A stretch of 64,000 bases of DNA, taken from Entoloma clypeatum. Taxonomy: Eukaryota > Basidiomycota > Agaricomycetes > Agaricales > Entolomataceae. The notes under the pieces were generated by a model that did not search any database, had not been told where the DNA came from, and was given only the letters and a program-made list of their open reading frames with translations. This document shows positions 23,421 to 35,371 of the stretch, piece after piece. The position numbers and the translations under genes are program-made. Each line of letters opens with the position of its first letter. Within the stretch, counting starts at the first letter, position 1. The stretch lies in assembly GCA_963565915.1 (NCBI GenBank), contig OY751485.1, forward strand, positions 2,542,001 through 2,606,000, given 5' to 3'.

Positions 23421-24886
23421 ATGGAGGACGCCAGAGGGTCTCATCTATCTGTCATCATAGATCTATCTCCAGCTGAATGGCACCTCTCCGCTCAGAGTCA
23501 GGACTTGCATCCATTGGCACTCAACGCCTTCCTCTCTCAGCTTCTCGCATTTCTGAATGCCCACATGGCGTCAAAGCACGAAAATACTCTAGCAGTCTAT
23601 GGTGCTTTCCCGGGAAAGAGGTTCAATTCGTCACTGAATTACATCTCTTGCCCCTCATAAATGTCCTAGTGTTATGCTCTACTCGTCATCTGACCCTGTC
23701 AACCGAGATCAAGTCATCGACCCAAACTCATACCTCCCTTTCAAGCTAGTAGACTCTATACTCGTAACACGGATTATGGAAGAATTGGAAGAGCTTGGAG
23801 ATCTAGAGGAAGAAGGTAGCACGTCCATCTAGATCCCGAGATTGTACACTCATCAGCTCCCAGCTCCGACTTCCCTGGTCGGTGCACTCACTAAAGCCTT
23901 ATGCTGTGAGAGGTCCAGCACGGGACACCTTTTACACCACTCATACACAATTGCGCAGATATCAACCGCATTACAACACCTCCGACACCCTCGATTACAA
24001 GCAAATCGGCAGAAAATGTTGAAGCTATGACTGTATCAGACCCACGGATCCTCATTCTCTCCGTCTCACCCGATCTCTCGACGTCGTACATCCCCATAAT
24101 GAATGCCATTTTCTCGGCCCAAAAACTGGTGAGCTAGTTCCCTGATACACCGAAAGCTGCTTATATATACCCTAGCGAGTGACTATCGACGTTTGTCAGA
24201 TATATGGACCAGACACTGTCTTCCTCCAACAAGCAGCACATTTGACAGGTGGTTCGTACATCTTTCTAGAACGCAGGGATGCTCTTTTACAGTACTTGAT
24301 TGTAAGTAAAGTCATAAGCTCTTTCTTCCCGATAATAATGCGTGACATGCCGTTAGATGTCCTTCCTTTCTCCTCCATCTATTCGTAAAGTCCTGTCAGT
24401 CCCGACTCAGGACAAAGTTGACTTCCGGGCTGCCTGTTTTTGTCATAAAAATATCGTGGACGTCGGTTTTGTTTGTTCCGTCTGTCTATCGAGTATGTCG
24501 ATAATTCACACTCCAAATTCTAACTACATGGGCTTCTCGTAGTTTTCTGCCAACCCGTTCCTGTTTGTTCTACTTGTCGGTAAGTCATTGAAACCCTACA
24601 TAAGTTGGCCCTGCTCTTTCGCTCATTCAATCAATACAGAACTAAATTCCCGATGAAAACCCTACAACGCCTGAATGCTTCGCGACCTATATTATCGCTT
24701 TTCAACTCAAATCCATCACAAGTTGCTTCTCGGAATCAGACACCTGCGCCATCAGCACTTAATCAATCTACAACCGAACGGACAAGGAGTTTTATGAACT
24801 CAGGAGAACCACCCACCAACCTATCCATTCGGAACAACACTTCCGGAACAGCGAATGGGTCTGATCAGGGGGACGGATCACGGTAG
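23421..24886 (+). CDS. TFB4: TFIIH core subunit Tfb4 (p34)
   Basis: Tfb4 is a core TFIIH subunit needed for transcription initiation and nucleotide excision repair; it pairs with Ssl1/p44. The protein starts MEDARGSHLSVIIDLSPAEWH, the vWA-fold N-terminus of the family. Later landmarks are LCYINRITT (created by the intron at about 23906-23959), RILILSVSPDLS, VTIDVCQIYGPDTVFLQQAA and TGGSYIFLERRDALLQYL. The C-terminal zinc-binding module reads [23 protein letters not shown], then CSTCRTKFP, and is complete after splicing. About 75 Ser/Thr/Asn-rich residues follow, beyond the usual end. The start at 23421 fits the family. Its stop is 21 bp from the taspase stop on the other strand. Confidence 0.94.
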
Positions 24887-24907
24887 AAAAACGTCCAGAT
24901 GATGGTG

Positions 24908-26583
24908 TTCACAGGGATATAGCTGTGATAAAAATTTGCGACCCATTTCCGAGAGGTCCTAAAATTTTGGGTCGACGGAGAATGAGGGCCTGGTGGACAC
25001 ATGAGTTCCTGTTGGTTACGGTTGAATAATTGAAAAGTACCTCTGGTTTAGGGTTCAAGGAGGTAGCATATGCGATAGCCATACTTGGGGTTGTGAAGGC
25101 GCACCATAACCGTGCTTAAGTTGTTGTGAGTCGCGTTTCTGGACTTTGGGCGTGAGGATCTGACCATTAATCTTGTACTCTATCTCCTCAGTGACCAAGA
25201 CCACAAGTCCTGCATCGGGATCAGGTATTCCACGTTGTTGACACGGCCCTGCCCTGGACACGTTAGCTATGTTTTTAATCAACATTCCAGACCTCTTGCT
25301 TAATAGTCTATCCAAGAGAACTTCTTTTATGATCACATGAGGATCCACTTCAAGAGCTTCCGAAATGCATTTTTCAAAAGCTTCTCCGACCGCACGCGCC
25401 AGCATTGATCTCACAATGTACTCGCCAGTCCCTAAGCAGTGTGAGGAAGTGTGAAGTCAATCAAGCTATAAACGCCATGCGGGCTTAAAGAGTGCCAACA
25501 TACCTGAAACACTGCATGCGATTCCTATATTCGCTTGCTTGAAGTGTTGTGCCCAACATCCTGCTCCGTAGATTGCTGCCTTGAGAACAATGGTCTGAAT
25601 CAGAATAACCGGCCTGAGTACACATCGACTTACTTCACCGAGCCTTCCAGGATATTTCAAAAGGATACCACCACTTCCGCCGCATGCGCACCGCTACTCA
25701 GAACTCCAACCAACGCGAACCATGCGGAACTTACCTCGATACACCCGCGGCGATACCATCCAAGTATCGGCAAGCCACAGCCCCAACGGTGTCTTGAACG
25801 TCCCTCAAACCGTTCGAGATTGTCTCCGTCTCATTCTGTTGGACCCTCTCTAAGCGATCTTTCCACTTCTGCCATCCGCTTTGTGCTTGGGGAGTGATTA
25901 AAAACTCCATAGGAACTACTTGTACAGTTCCTGTCTGAATAGCGAACTCACGGGCACCTTCTGCTACTAAAGTTCTTGAAGTCGAGCGATCAGGGAAAGC
26001 TGTGGTCCATAGAGAAGCGACTAACAATGGAGGAATACGACCAATGGGATCCGATCTTTGTGAATGCTTGAGAATTTGACATGCAAGCTGAATTGGATTC
26101 TTGATTCCTGTGATATACAATCAACGAACATTGGCAGAATGAGATCGCCACATATACCAGAAACGGCGCCAACACTCCCGAAATCGCCTGAATTTCCATC
26201 CATGATCGCGGCGTCACATTGGACCACACCCTTCAGGCTGAGGTTTGACCCATAACCTAGGAGTTGCAAAAGATCAGCAAGCCTGAGATTTTAATTGGAA
26301 GGAGTATTTCGAATAACAGGCCTGCATTCAGACTTGGATCATCTTCAAGGCAAGTGATGGCTTTTGTTATCATCTCCAGCCTCATCAACTCCCCATTCAC
26401 CCCATCATAATGAGAGCCTTTGAGAGCCTCAATGCAAGCCCTATGTCAAGCTCAGAATCTGGATATTAATGGACGAGAAGTGTCCGCTCACAATTTAAGC
26501 CCTTGTTTAACATCTGCCTCGCTGGCACGACTGTGAATGCCTGCACCTCCATGTACGGCGATATATGCGCTTTGAGACGGCAT
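24908..26583 (-). CDS. TASP1: Taspase-1-like threonine aspartase (Ntn hydrolase)
   Basis: Taspase-1 is an autoprocessing N-terminal nucleophile protease that cuts after Asp in nuclear regulators of animals. Exon 1 reads MPSQSAYIAVHGGAGIHS, the HGGAG signature of the asparaginase-type fold. YGSNLSLKGVVQCDAAIMDG follows. The self-cleavage site is QDTVGAV: Thr would become the new N-terminal nucleophile. Downstream landmarks GVSSGGI, KYPGRLGEAAIYGAGCWAQ and VSGTGEYIVRSMLAR fit taspase-1 rather than plain asparaginase. The C-terminus needs a 50-nt intron (about 25093-25142, GTCAGA...TTAAG). This exposes ARLWCAFTTPSMAIAYATS, the fungal version of the conserved end. Reading on, with a possible 51-nt intron, gives a stop at 24908-24910. 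Fungal substrates are unknown. Confidence 0.88.
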
Positions 26584-26704
26584 GTGGAAGCCTGTAGTTG
26601 CTTACTTGCACAGTTCTTGACTGGCGTAGGCACAAGAATAAGAACAAGGTTGCATCCCCCAAACAGAACCCTTATAGTAAGTAAATATTCTGTACAATCT
26701 GAAA

Positions 26705-28159
26705 CTAAACGATGTGGGACAAGTCAAATGTCTTCTCCCCATATTTCCTAACAGCGACACCTTTCTCCGTTACAATGGCAGTAATCAGCTCTGCGGGAGT
26801 CACGTCGAAGCTTGGGTTATATATTCCAGTCAAACTCCCTGGTGTGATCATCACCACTGCCTGTCTATTATCTGCTGTCGCAGGGTAAAGCGCACCACGA
26901 ACAAGGCAAGCTTCGAGAGGCGGTCGATGCTCTATGGGAATCCTGGGACAAAGTGTCCAGCAAGCACTCGCAGGAATGGAAAGTCATACCCAGCTCCATC
27001 AGGAAGATCGAGGTCGACTGTGCTGACAGGAGCGACGACGATGAAAGGTATTCCATGACGTGCCGCAAGCACGGCAGCATTGTACGTTCCAATCTGGGTG
27101 TATGGAAGTTCCATAATCGGGGGAGCGGTCTGCAAAGGAGAACAGACCTTGTTTGCCGTGTCCCCGTTCCTGGCTATTCTGTCAGCGCCAACAGCTATCA
27201 TTGAGGTGTCATGCATCGCTAATGAGAATATACTGCGGTATTTACCAACAGCGTGAATCTTGTGGTGCTGGAACAGCGAGCCAACCATAGTATCACAAAT
27301 CATCACAGAGGGAATTTCAAGGGACTTGAGCTCTAGTGCCGTCAGTCTGAATAGGACAAAAATCGGTGCCATAGACCTCTATTTCTAGGCAATAGGAATC
27401 ACCTGGAGCCCTGATGATAGGGCGCGGTCTGGGTATAGTAGGCTTTGTCCAATTTGCCAGATTCATGGAGGTATGTGATCAATCCGAGTGCTGTACCATA
27501 TCCCTATATCGATCATGAACTCGTTAGAAGAAGGCGGTGACCTCACAAATGCATACCGATGTTGCCAACGATCCCGTGTTACATACGGTCAGAACGTTTA
27601 GCCCAGCGCTCGAAACATCAGCAACGTAATTTAGCAACCAATCACCTCCCCACTTGGACATTTCTTTGTTTCGCCCAACGTCCTCCTCAGCAATCGATTT
27701 CCCTTCAACGACTAATTTCTGGGCGATGGCTCGTGCGTCCATCCCTGCACTGAACCCTATACTGAGAGCCAGGCTGAGGCGACGCGTAGCAGCACCCAAG
27801 TTGACAGCGGTAGGACGTGCGGTGTACAAGAAAGATAGGATGGGCTCAATGTGGCCTTTCAAGGCCTGTGGAGATCCAAGGCATGATGGGCAGGGATTCG
27901 CTGCCAACGCATCTGAAAGATGGAATGATACCGACAAGGCTGCCAGAGAGGCTATCGCTGGTGCTCCCCTGATCTACAGGATGGGGTGAGGAATTGCGAT
28001 TACTAGGTAACAGATTTGCAGGACCTTCATCGTCTTTATCGCATCGTGAGCATCCTCGACGGTTGTGATTTCGAGATATTCGAGAGTATGTGGCAATAGC
28101 AATTGGTTGACGATCTCGAGCTTTCCATTTGAAGTTCTGATTGAAACAAGAGAGGCCAT
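26705..28159 (-). CDS. MRI1: Methylthioribose-1-phosphate isomerase
   Basis: MRI1 converts 5-methylthioribose-1-phosphate to methylthioribulose-1-phosphate in the methionine salvage pathway. It belongs to the eIF2B-alpha/beta/delta fold. The protein starts MASLVSIRTSNGKLEIVNQ. Family landmarks are EDAHDAIKTMKIRGAPAI across an intron, RPTAVNLGAATRRL, the catalytic-Cys block LTVCNTGSLATS, and ICDTMVGSLF carrying the catalytic Asp. VGADRIARNGDTANKIGTY and FIVVAPVSTVDLDLPDG follow. The last exon ends MITPGSLTGIYNP then TEKGVAVRKYGEK and LSHIV, with a stop at 26705-26707. Length and ends suggest an intact enzyme. It is 121 bp upstream of taspase-1 in tandem and shares a 101-bp promoter with the HSL-like gene. 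Confidence 0.94.
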
Positions 28160-28260
28160 CGATAGTATAGTGGATGATCACGGATAATAAGTTATCACAT
28201 GCCACAAGCCCTTACTATGATAATGTCGACGTTGTATACTTTCGGTTCATCTGCTCTTCG
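28160..28260. promoter_or_regulatory. 101-bp divergent promoter with paired GATA elements
   Basis: Between the MRI1 start (28159, minus) and the hydrolase start (28261, plus) sits GATAATAAGTTATC (28183-28196). It is a perfect inverted repeat of GATAA with a 4-bp spacer. Paired GATA sites are favoured by fungal GATA factors such as AreA. No binding evidence is available from sequence alone. Confidence 0.4.
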
Positions 28261-31200
28261 ATGATTGACCACCTCATCGGTCGTCCAAGTCCCTCCTGGA
28301 AGAGAATTCAGGTTTGCCACTGCCTCAAACAAACATTCCTCATTCATTCTCTTCTAGGTATTTCTCGTCATCTTCTTCTGGGTATGGCGGATTACGCGAG
28401 GGAAGTCGCGACCACCCCGTATCATGTGGCTGAAGCAAGCAAACCGCTCTCTTCGTGAGCGATCTTCCCCGTGTCCTACATAGATTCTAATCGGTCATTC
28501 AGAACGCTATACGCCATGGCAAATCATCGTTAGCACCTTGACAGCTCTTTATGCGATTCGCAACTTTGACAAGATCCTTGGTCTCGGATGTAAGTCTTTT
28601 CCCATATCATAAGGTAGCTCATATCCTTTCATCCTCCGTAGCACCCGAGCCTCTTGCCCGTCTGGTGAGGTCAACATCTTATGCGGGTCGCAGCCAATTC
28701 TAAAACACCCCCAGTACTCCACGTCCTACTACCGCGCCACTTGGATAAACACAGGACTTGAGGCGGGTTTCGCCACTGCGATGTCTGTCCGTCCCAAATG
28801 GTTGAGGGATCTGTGCTCCATCTTGTTTTCGGCCTATTACATCTTATATGCGAATGAAGCCGATGAAAAGGTCACTCCTCTAGAATATATGGTACACATC
28901 CATCAAATCCTGACGATATCAACATGACAGTTACGCAGATTCAGAGCTGTTCCGACCGTTGAAATGTTGCGTACTACTTGGGAGAAGACAACCAATCCTT
29001 ACGTCCGTCACCGCATGCTTTGTTTCAAATGGATGGCAATTTCATGCTTGAACTTAGATACGTATGGTGGTACACCTTCCTCGTGTTGCTGTACGACGCA
29101 AGATTCTGCTTCCAAGACCAAAGTCGTCCAAATACGCACGTCCCATTACAGCCTATCTTTTCTTCCAACCGAGCGAACCACAGTTGCGTCAGACGATGGA
29201 CCTTATCTTAGACTTTCCTGGTGGCGGATTCGTGGCCATGTCTCCGGAGCATCACGAAGAAAGGCTCAGAACTTGGGCGATCACTACTGGAAAGCCCGTG
29301 CTTTCCATTGACTACGGGAAAGCGCCAGAATGTACGTATGGAATTTGTTGATCAATCATTGTAAAATCCTAAGCTCGTCTTCAGATCCGTATCCTTTTGC
29401 GATTGACGAAGCATATGATACTTACAAACTCCTCATTGAATCAGGTCTGGTTTTTCTCCAAAGATGGGTACAGAGACTGACACCAACTTGTATAGGTGGA
29501 GCTTCGATCGGCATGGCTGAAGGAAAACTTAACATCATTATATCCGGCGATTCCGCGTTTGTATCTTTCCGTGACGTCTCCACCCAAATGAGCTAATTTT
29601 TCCCCATTCACCAGCGGCGCGACACTCGCGGTCAACGTTGTCCTCAAGATATTGGAGCTTAATGAATTAAGCAGCCTGTCACAGGAGACATCGAGATTAC
29701 CTCTACCAGTTTCACTGGTCCTCAGTTACGCCGCCCTTGATTTCAATTTTACCTCATGGATGTCTCCTGCCAACTTGAAGGTCCTTCAATCAGAGCAGTC
29801 TTCAGGAAATCTGGCAGGATTGAACGAGTTAGCGGCCCAGAAAGACCACTTGCAACACATCGTGAGGAAGCATCTGTTTGATAGCATCGCATCTCATGTC
29901 AATTTTGCCAGAGTCCTCTGAGTATGGTCACTGACGATAGATCGAGCCGACCAAGCCGGCGTCTTAAGAGAGAAGCAAGTTGGAAAGATACGATCCGCGG
30001 ATTAACAATGAGCAATGAGAAAGGAAGCGACGCACCGACGACGAAAAACTCGTCTTCAGAATCGAAGACTGCGATTCATCGTGTTACGTTGCGTCAACAC
30101 CAGGAAAACGTCACCGATGGCGAAGACGCGGATGAGGAGAGCGAAGGGGATGAGCGCGGAGACTCCGATGAACAAAGAGAAGAAGATCGACCAATCCGGG
30201 CGCGTATACGGTACTCTTACCGTCATACGCCAACCCCTCCGGTGTTTGGTCTCAGTGGCTCAGCTTTAGCAAAAGGCCAGCAGGAACTTTCAGCTGCTGT
30301 TCAGGAGGCTGATTGTAAAGCCACGGACACCAGGCGCCATGCCAGGGAGAAAGGGAAGGAGCCGATTGGGACCAGACTAACGATGACCAGTCGAACGGGT
30401 TTCTTCCAAGATAGGATTGTATCTCCAAGCATGGTGAGGAGACTCCAGAACGAGGTTTACAACATTGTCTCACAATAATCAACGTCAGATGCGGGCAATG
30501 GCGATTTTGTACATTGGGCCTCACCGGAACCCTGATTTTGCGACTGACTACCACATATCGCCGATACTTGCACCAGGTCATCTTCTTGCTCAATTCCCGC
30601 CACTTTTGATGCAATGTGGCGAAAAGGATCCATTTGTGGACGATACTGTAATTTTCGCTGGGCGAGTAAGGGAGGCCAAGCGGGCCCGCAAACACGAGCT
30701 TGAATCGGCACTTTCTGGGAAGAGCGCGCGGTTTGGCAAAAGCCTCAGCGAGGAGGGGGGGCTTGAAGGGAAAGGCACGATGGCGATGGAGAACGAGAGG
30801 GACAGATTGAGCAGAGAGATGGAAGATGATTGGGTTCAGATGGTGCTGTTTTCGGACTGGAGTCATGGTTATCTGCAGATGCCTACCCTGATGAAAGAGG
30901 CAAAGGGGGTGCGTAGATTTGGATGAATTCAGGCTGATGGCCCTCACCAGAAGCATAGATCATCGAAGACCTGGCGTTGTGGATGAAGGATGCTTTCGAA
31001 AAGAACGCAAAGAAAGCTGCGATGCCGGCCAAGCAGAGTTCAAGGGACATGTCTGAGCAGTGTGGTATCACGTTTGTGTCAAAGAAATCGAAGACGATCA
31101 GGGAAGAAGTTGAGGGAGCGGCAGCGAGAGGGCATGGGTCGGACGAGGTGGTGGACAGCGAAGGAGGGAGATTGGTAGAGGGAGTGAGTTTGAGTGTAGG

Positions 31201-31282
31201 GCGACAGGGGGGGACACAGATAACGGAGACTGAGCTGATGCGACGACGACGACTGTTGGATTACCATATTTTTGAGCATTGA
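28261..31282 (+). CDS. HSL-type alpha/beta hydrolase (lipase/esterase), membrane-anchored
   Basis: This belongs to the hormone-sensitive-lipase branch of alpha/beta hydrolases. It starts MIDHLIGRPSPSWKRIQ. An early hydrophobic segment (VFLVIFFWVW) and a second (WQIIVSTLTALYAI) suggest N-terminal membrane attachment. The oxyanion-hole block reads DFPGGGFVAMSPEHHEERL, with Pro where many HSLs have His. The nucleophile elbow GDSAGATLA is formed by splicing across 29561-29613. The acid is probably in EKDPFVDDTV and the His in DWSHGYLQM. An acidic, disordered insert of about 200 residues (29924-30440, DGEDADEESEGDERGDSDEQ) splits the hydrolase domain, and an Arg-rich tail follows. The likely job is acylglycerol or ester hydrolysis at a membrane or lipid droplet; the substrate is unknown. 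Confidence 0.87.
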
Positions 31283-31456
31283 GCACAGCATTGGGGGTTG
31301 GACGGATTTGAGGTGAAAGGCATGGACAGGCTGTGCCAACACAGCCACTTTCGTGATACTTTTTTTGTAACTTTTGAATACTTTACATTATTATGGGATC
31401 ATCACTCCTCCTCCCCCTCACCACGACTCCCAACTCTTACCCTTTCCCACCCACAA

Positions 31457-32458
31457 ATGCCTCCCGATCGCTCCCATTACCCCTCTGAGCCCCTCTACGG
31501 TCCTGCAGGCGGCCCAATGTCCCATGCCATCCCCCTCCAGGGCCCTCTCACCCACCCGAACGGCCCCCGCGACTACCCTTTCTCCCATCCACAGCATCTC
31601 ACCCACTTCTCACCCCACCCTCCTGACCTCTCCAATCCCTCCCCTCGACGAAGCCCCAAACCAGAACCCTACTATCCCCCCAACGTGCCTGACGCCTATC
31701 GTCGCCCTCATGAAGCCCTGCCCCCGTCCCCCACGCAGGAGGCCAGCTCAAGTCAAGGCCCTTCCAGCGCAGGCCACTACCCCACACCAGGCGGTGTTCC
31801 TCGCCTGCCCCCTATCCTCCAGGTCGAGAAGCAGCAGGTCACGACGTCAGCCACTCAGCTTGCGAGTGCCAGCCGGCGGAGGAACGAGGCGCATTTCGTT
31901 TGTCCTGTTCCGGGATGTGGCAGCACATTCACTCGACGGTTCAATCTCAGAGGTCTGTTTGTCGCTCTCTCTCTCGCTGTTCGACTCCTGTTCATCGGGT
32001 CATAGGCCATCTGCGATCGCACACTGAAGAACGACCTTATGTCTGTGAATGGCCTGGTTGTAAGAAAGGCTTCGCCCGGCAACACGATTGCAAGTGCGTT
32101 GATCGGTTCTCCCGCTCCAGGCAGTCGCCATATCTCATCCGTTTGTTCCAGGAGGCACCAAGCACTTCACACCGCCAAGACTCAGACCAATGTCTGCCGA
32201 GGGTGCAAGAAGGCTTTCAGTCGATTGGATGCTTTGAATGTATGTCCTGCCCTAACATCTGCCTCGATGTTTTGCTCAAGTCCACGATGCCTATCTTCCC
32301 TTCAGAGGCACCGTGAGTTCTATGCGTTTTGTTCCTATCAACATGTTTGACTTTCTGCAGTGCGTTCCGACGGTGGCGCTGATTGTCGAGCATCCAATCA
32401 AAAGTACACAGGAGAAGATTCTCGAACCGTCGGTCACCGGGAGCAGCAGCTGCAATGA
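31457..32458 (+). CDS. C2H2 zinc-finger transcription factor
   Basis: The start at 31457 (MPPDRSHYPSEPLYGP) opens a ~140-residue Pro/Ser/His-rich disordered region. Then come two standard C2H2 fingers and one degenerate one. Finger 1 is CPVPGCGSTFTRRFNLRGHLRSH (C-x4-C-x12-H-x3-H), formed across the intron at about 31955-32005. Finger 2 is CEWPGCKKGFARQHDCKRHQALH. Finger 3, CRGCKKAFSRLDALNRH, has C-x2-C-x12-H but its last ligand is displaced. The protein ends soon after, at QLQ. The linker TEERPYV is the usual inter-finger type. It is probably a sequence-specific DNA-binding regulator; the target and process are not visible. The neighbours, HSL-like hydrolase and PEX5, are lipid- or peroxisome-related, but that is not evidence of control. 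Confidence 0.85.
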
Positions 32459-32661
32459 AGCTACACATTCGGTGCTCTGGTGATGATAGTCTTAGCAGTG
32501 ACTCTGATGATTTTACCTGTAACCCTGGATTCCTCACTAAATGTACTTTTTGCTACTGGTCCTGTATGTATCCAACATGAATACTTTCGGTTATGAGAAA
32601 CACATGTGTTTGCCGACGTATTTCTAATACCACTCAGTCCCTTCTTCCACAAGTCCCCCAT

Positions 32662-35262
32662 GGCTCTCTCGATGCTGGTCGGAGGTGCGGACTGCGGCCC
32701 TTCTAATCCGTTGCAGGGACTTTCGAAGCGATTTGACCAAGACCGAGGGATTCAACAGGTGTGTAGCTCGACTCCGTTCATCCATCGCGGTACCCGACCA
32801 GTCTGTTTAGGATCAATTTGGTGCAGGAAGAGCCGGGTCATCAAGAGAGGTGTGTTCATATGGACGGACGCCATCGCCTCCCCAACTGACCGACTCTCTC
32901 TGCCAGACGTTCCGTTCCCATCATTCGTCCGCGATCCCTGACGAAGACGCAGCCCGCTTCTTCTCGTCAAACCTCTCCCCAGCTCCCGTCTTGGAGGCGG
33001 CATATGATTTGTCCACCCTGCGTAGTGCCCTGCCGCCTGGACCACGGGCGTCCAGCCAGCCATCCCAACCCACAATTTCCGCCAACTGGGCAGCCGATTT
33101 CACGAGACAACAGCCATTGATTACATCTCATCTGAGCTCTGCCTCTTCTAGCAGCCAACTAAGTTCATACAAAGAAGCGTCACTATTAAAGGTGCATATG
33201 CAAAGTTCGGAAGTTCTTCCCCGAGGTATGTCATCACTAGTTCAAAGTAGCGATATATATGTGATTACCATCTTGGCCCAGGTAGTGCGCAATGGAACAA
33301 TGTCTTCTTAGCGCGCGGCGTGGCGAATGTATCCCAAATGCCTGCTTTGTCGCTGCATGCATCACCGCAACCTCTCATGCCGTCTTCCTCGCGTTCGTGG
33401 ATTTGGTCCCAATTCATATTCCCTATTAAGACTCATCCAAAATCATAGCAATATCTTGGGAAACCGCATTCAGTAACCAGGAAATGCACCTTACGACGAC
33501 TCACCACAGCGATCAAAGTCAAGCTGTACGCTCGATACCCCGGGACGCGGATGACCTTGCCCGCACCGCTGGTCTTCTCCTAGAGCACATCAAAGACGAA
33601 CAAAATCCCAAGTTCAAGAACAGCCAATTCTTGGGCCTCATGCAAAAGTTGCGAGACGGGGATGTAATCGTGGAAGGAAATCAAATGGTGGAAAACGAAG
33701 GTCAAATCGCTTCTGTAGATATCAAAGGCAAAGGCAGGGCATTCGAGATACCAACAACCTCCTCGGCCACTCCCAATACCCCTGCCACACAGCCAATTCT
33801 TACGACCTTTGCAAACACGGCGCGACAGGAAATCAATTTCCAACCCAGAGCTGTGGATCCGAATGTTGCCTATTTTGAAAAAGAAAATTCGGATTACACC
33901 TCTTATTGGGAAAATATCAATGCAGGTCCTTCACGAACTCGGGTTTCAACCAACGACCTTGAGTCCTGGGACCGCCTACAGGACGATTGGGATCAGTTTG
34001 AAGCTACAGCGACTGGTATCAAGGAGGTTATCCAATATCAATTCCAGGAAAACAATCCATATCTCCTGGGTGACTCCTTCACCACACGGCATCACCTCAT
34101 GCACACTAATGGACGTTTGTCGTTGTCTGAGGTAAATTGTGAGAATTACTAATCTACTCTTATATCTGATCAGGCGATTACAGAGCGTTTTGCAACTCGA
34201 AGCTGCGGTGCAAAGTGACATGGGTAGTGGTCTTGCCTGGTTTGAATTAGGCGTCAAGCAGCAGGAAAATGAACGTGAATCGAAGGCTCTTCAAGCTCTG
34301 CACCGTGCACTGGAACTTGATCCTTCACATTTACCCACTTGGTTAGCGTTGGCCATATCTCACACAAATGAGGGCAACCGCATCGAGGCATATCACGCAA
34401 TTCGACAATGGGTCAATCGGAATGAAAGATACCAAGTTGTCAGCGACCAGCATCCCGAAAATATCAACGCACCCATCACGGAGCGCTATGGACAACTGAC
34501 TCAATGCCTGATCACAATGGCGAGGAGTCAGAAAAGCGGCGAGGTTGATGCTGACATCCAAATTGCTCTCGCAGTACTTCTCAATAGTGACGAGGTATGC
34601 TGCCAATAATTTTTCATGTCCTCATTATTTATTATGGTAGGACTATGAAAAAGCTCAGGATTGCTTCCGAACTGCCCTAGCTGTGCGCCCAGAGGTACGC
34701 ATTATCGCCGTCAACTTTCATGTTCGTTCATATCTTTTCTCAGGATTGGTTGCTGTACAATCGAGTTGGTGCGACCATGGCCAACAGTGGTCAAGCAGGG
34801 GGTGCCCTTGAATATTATTACAAGGCCTTAGAACTGAATCCAGGATACATACGGGCAAGGTCAGTTATGTCTTACTTCACTTGCATTTTTAATGCCAAGG
34901 GCGAGCCAGGTTCAACCTGGGCATATCGTGCATCAACTTGAGAGTCAGTAATGCGTCTTTCATGTGTCTAATGTGCTAAATATATATTTAGCGCTACGAA
35001 GAGGCAGCGCAGCATATTCTAGATGCGCTTTTCCTTCAGGAGAACGATGGTGTGAAAGATCCCAATGGACTGAACGAGAAGCGCGGCGTGACATCTCGGG
35101 CCCTCTGGGACAGCTTGAAGACGACGTGCATGCATATGCAGCGTGTAGACCTCGCCACTATTTGCGATCGACAGGACCTTGATGGTGGGTTCCGTTTTAA
35201 AGGAATTTTTCCAGCGTCGCTAACATCGCCTTAAAGGTTTCAAGAATAACTTTCTTACATAG
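32662..35262 (+). CDS. PEX5: Peroxisomal targeting signal 1 receptor PEX5
   Basis: PEX5 binds C-terminal SKL-type signals and carries cargo to the peroxisome. It starts MALSMLVGGADCGPSNPLQG. Cys12 is in the position of the conserved Cys used for monoubiquitin-dependent recycling, followed by LSKRFDQDRGIQQDQFGAG across an intron. A WxxxF-type motif (WAADF, near 33088) fits a Pex14/Pex13-binding site. The C-terminal half is a TPR array: GLAWFELGVKQQENERE, HLPTWLALAISHTNEGN, DYEKAQDCFRTALAVRPEDW, NRVGATMANSGQ and [32 protein letters not shown] in successive exons. It ends NNFLT at 35260-35262 after a final intron. The region 33220-33480 needs several small introns that I could not place exactly. 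Confidence 0.93.
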
Positions 35263-35371
35263 ATATGCTGGATTACATGTTTTTGTAGCCAATCCGAAGT
35301 TTCCCTGAAGGTTTATGATCTTGTGGTGTCTAATAGATATCAAAACATCAGATTGCCTTGCCCCGCAGAGA

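Noticed and set aside
28183..28196. Hairpin terminator reading of the GATAA/TTATC repeat
   Set aside because: It lies between two starts, is AT-rich with a weak stem, and eukaryotic genes do not end at such hairpins.
30252..30956. 234-codon open frame on minus at 30252-30956
   Set aside because: It is antisense to the HSL-like gene's insert and acid/His exons, with no recognisable domain.
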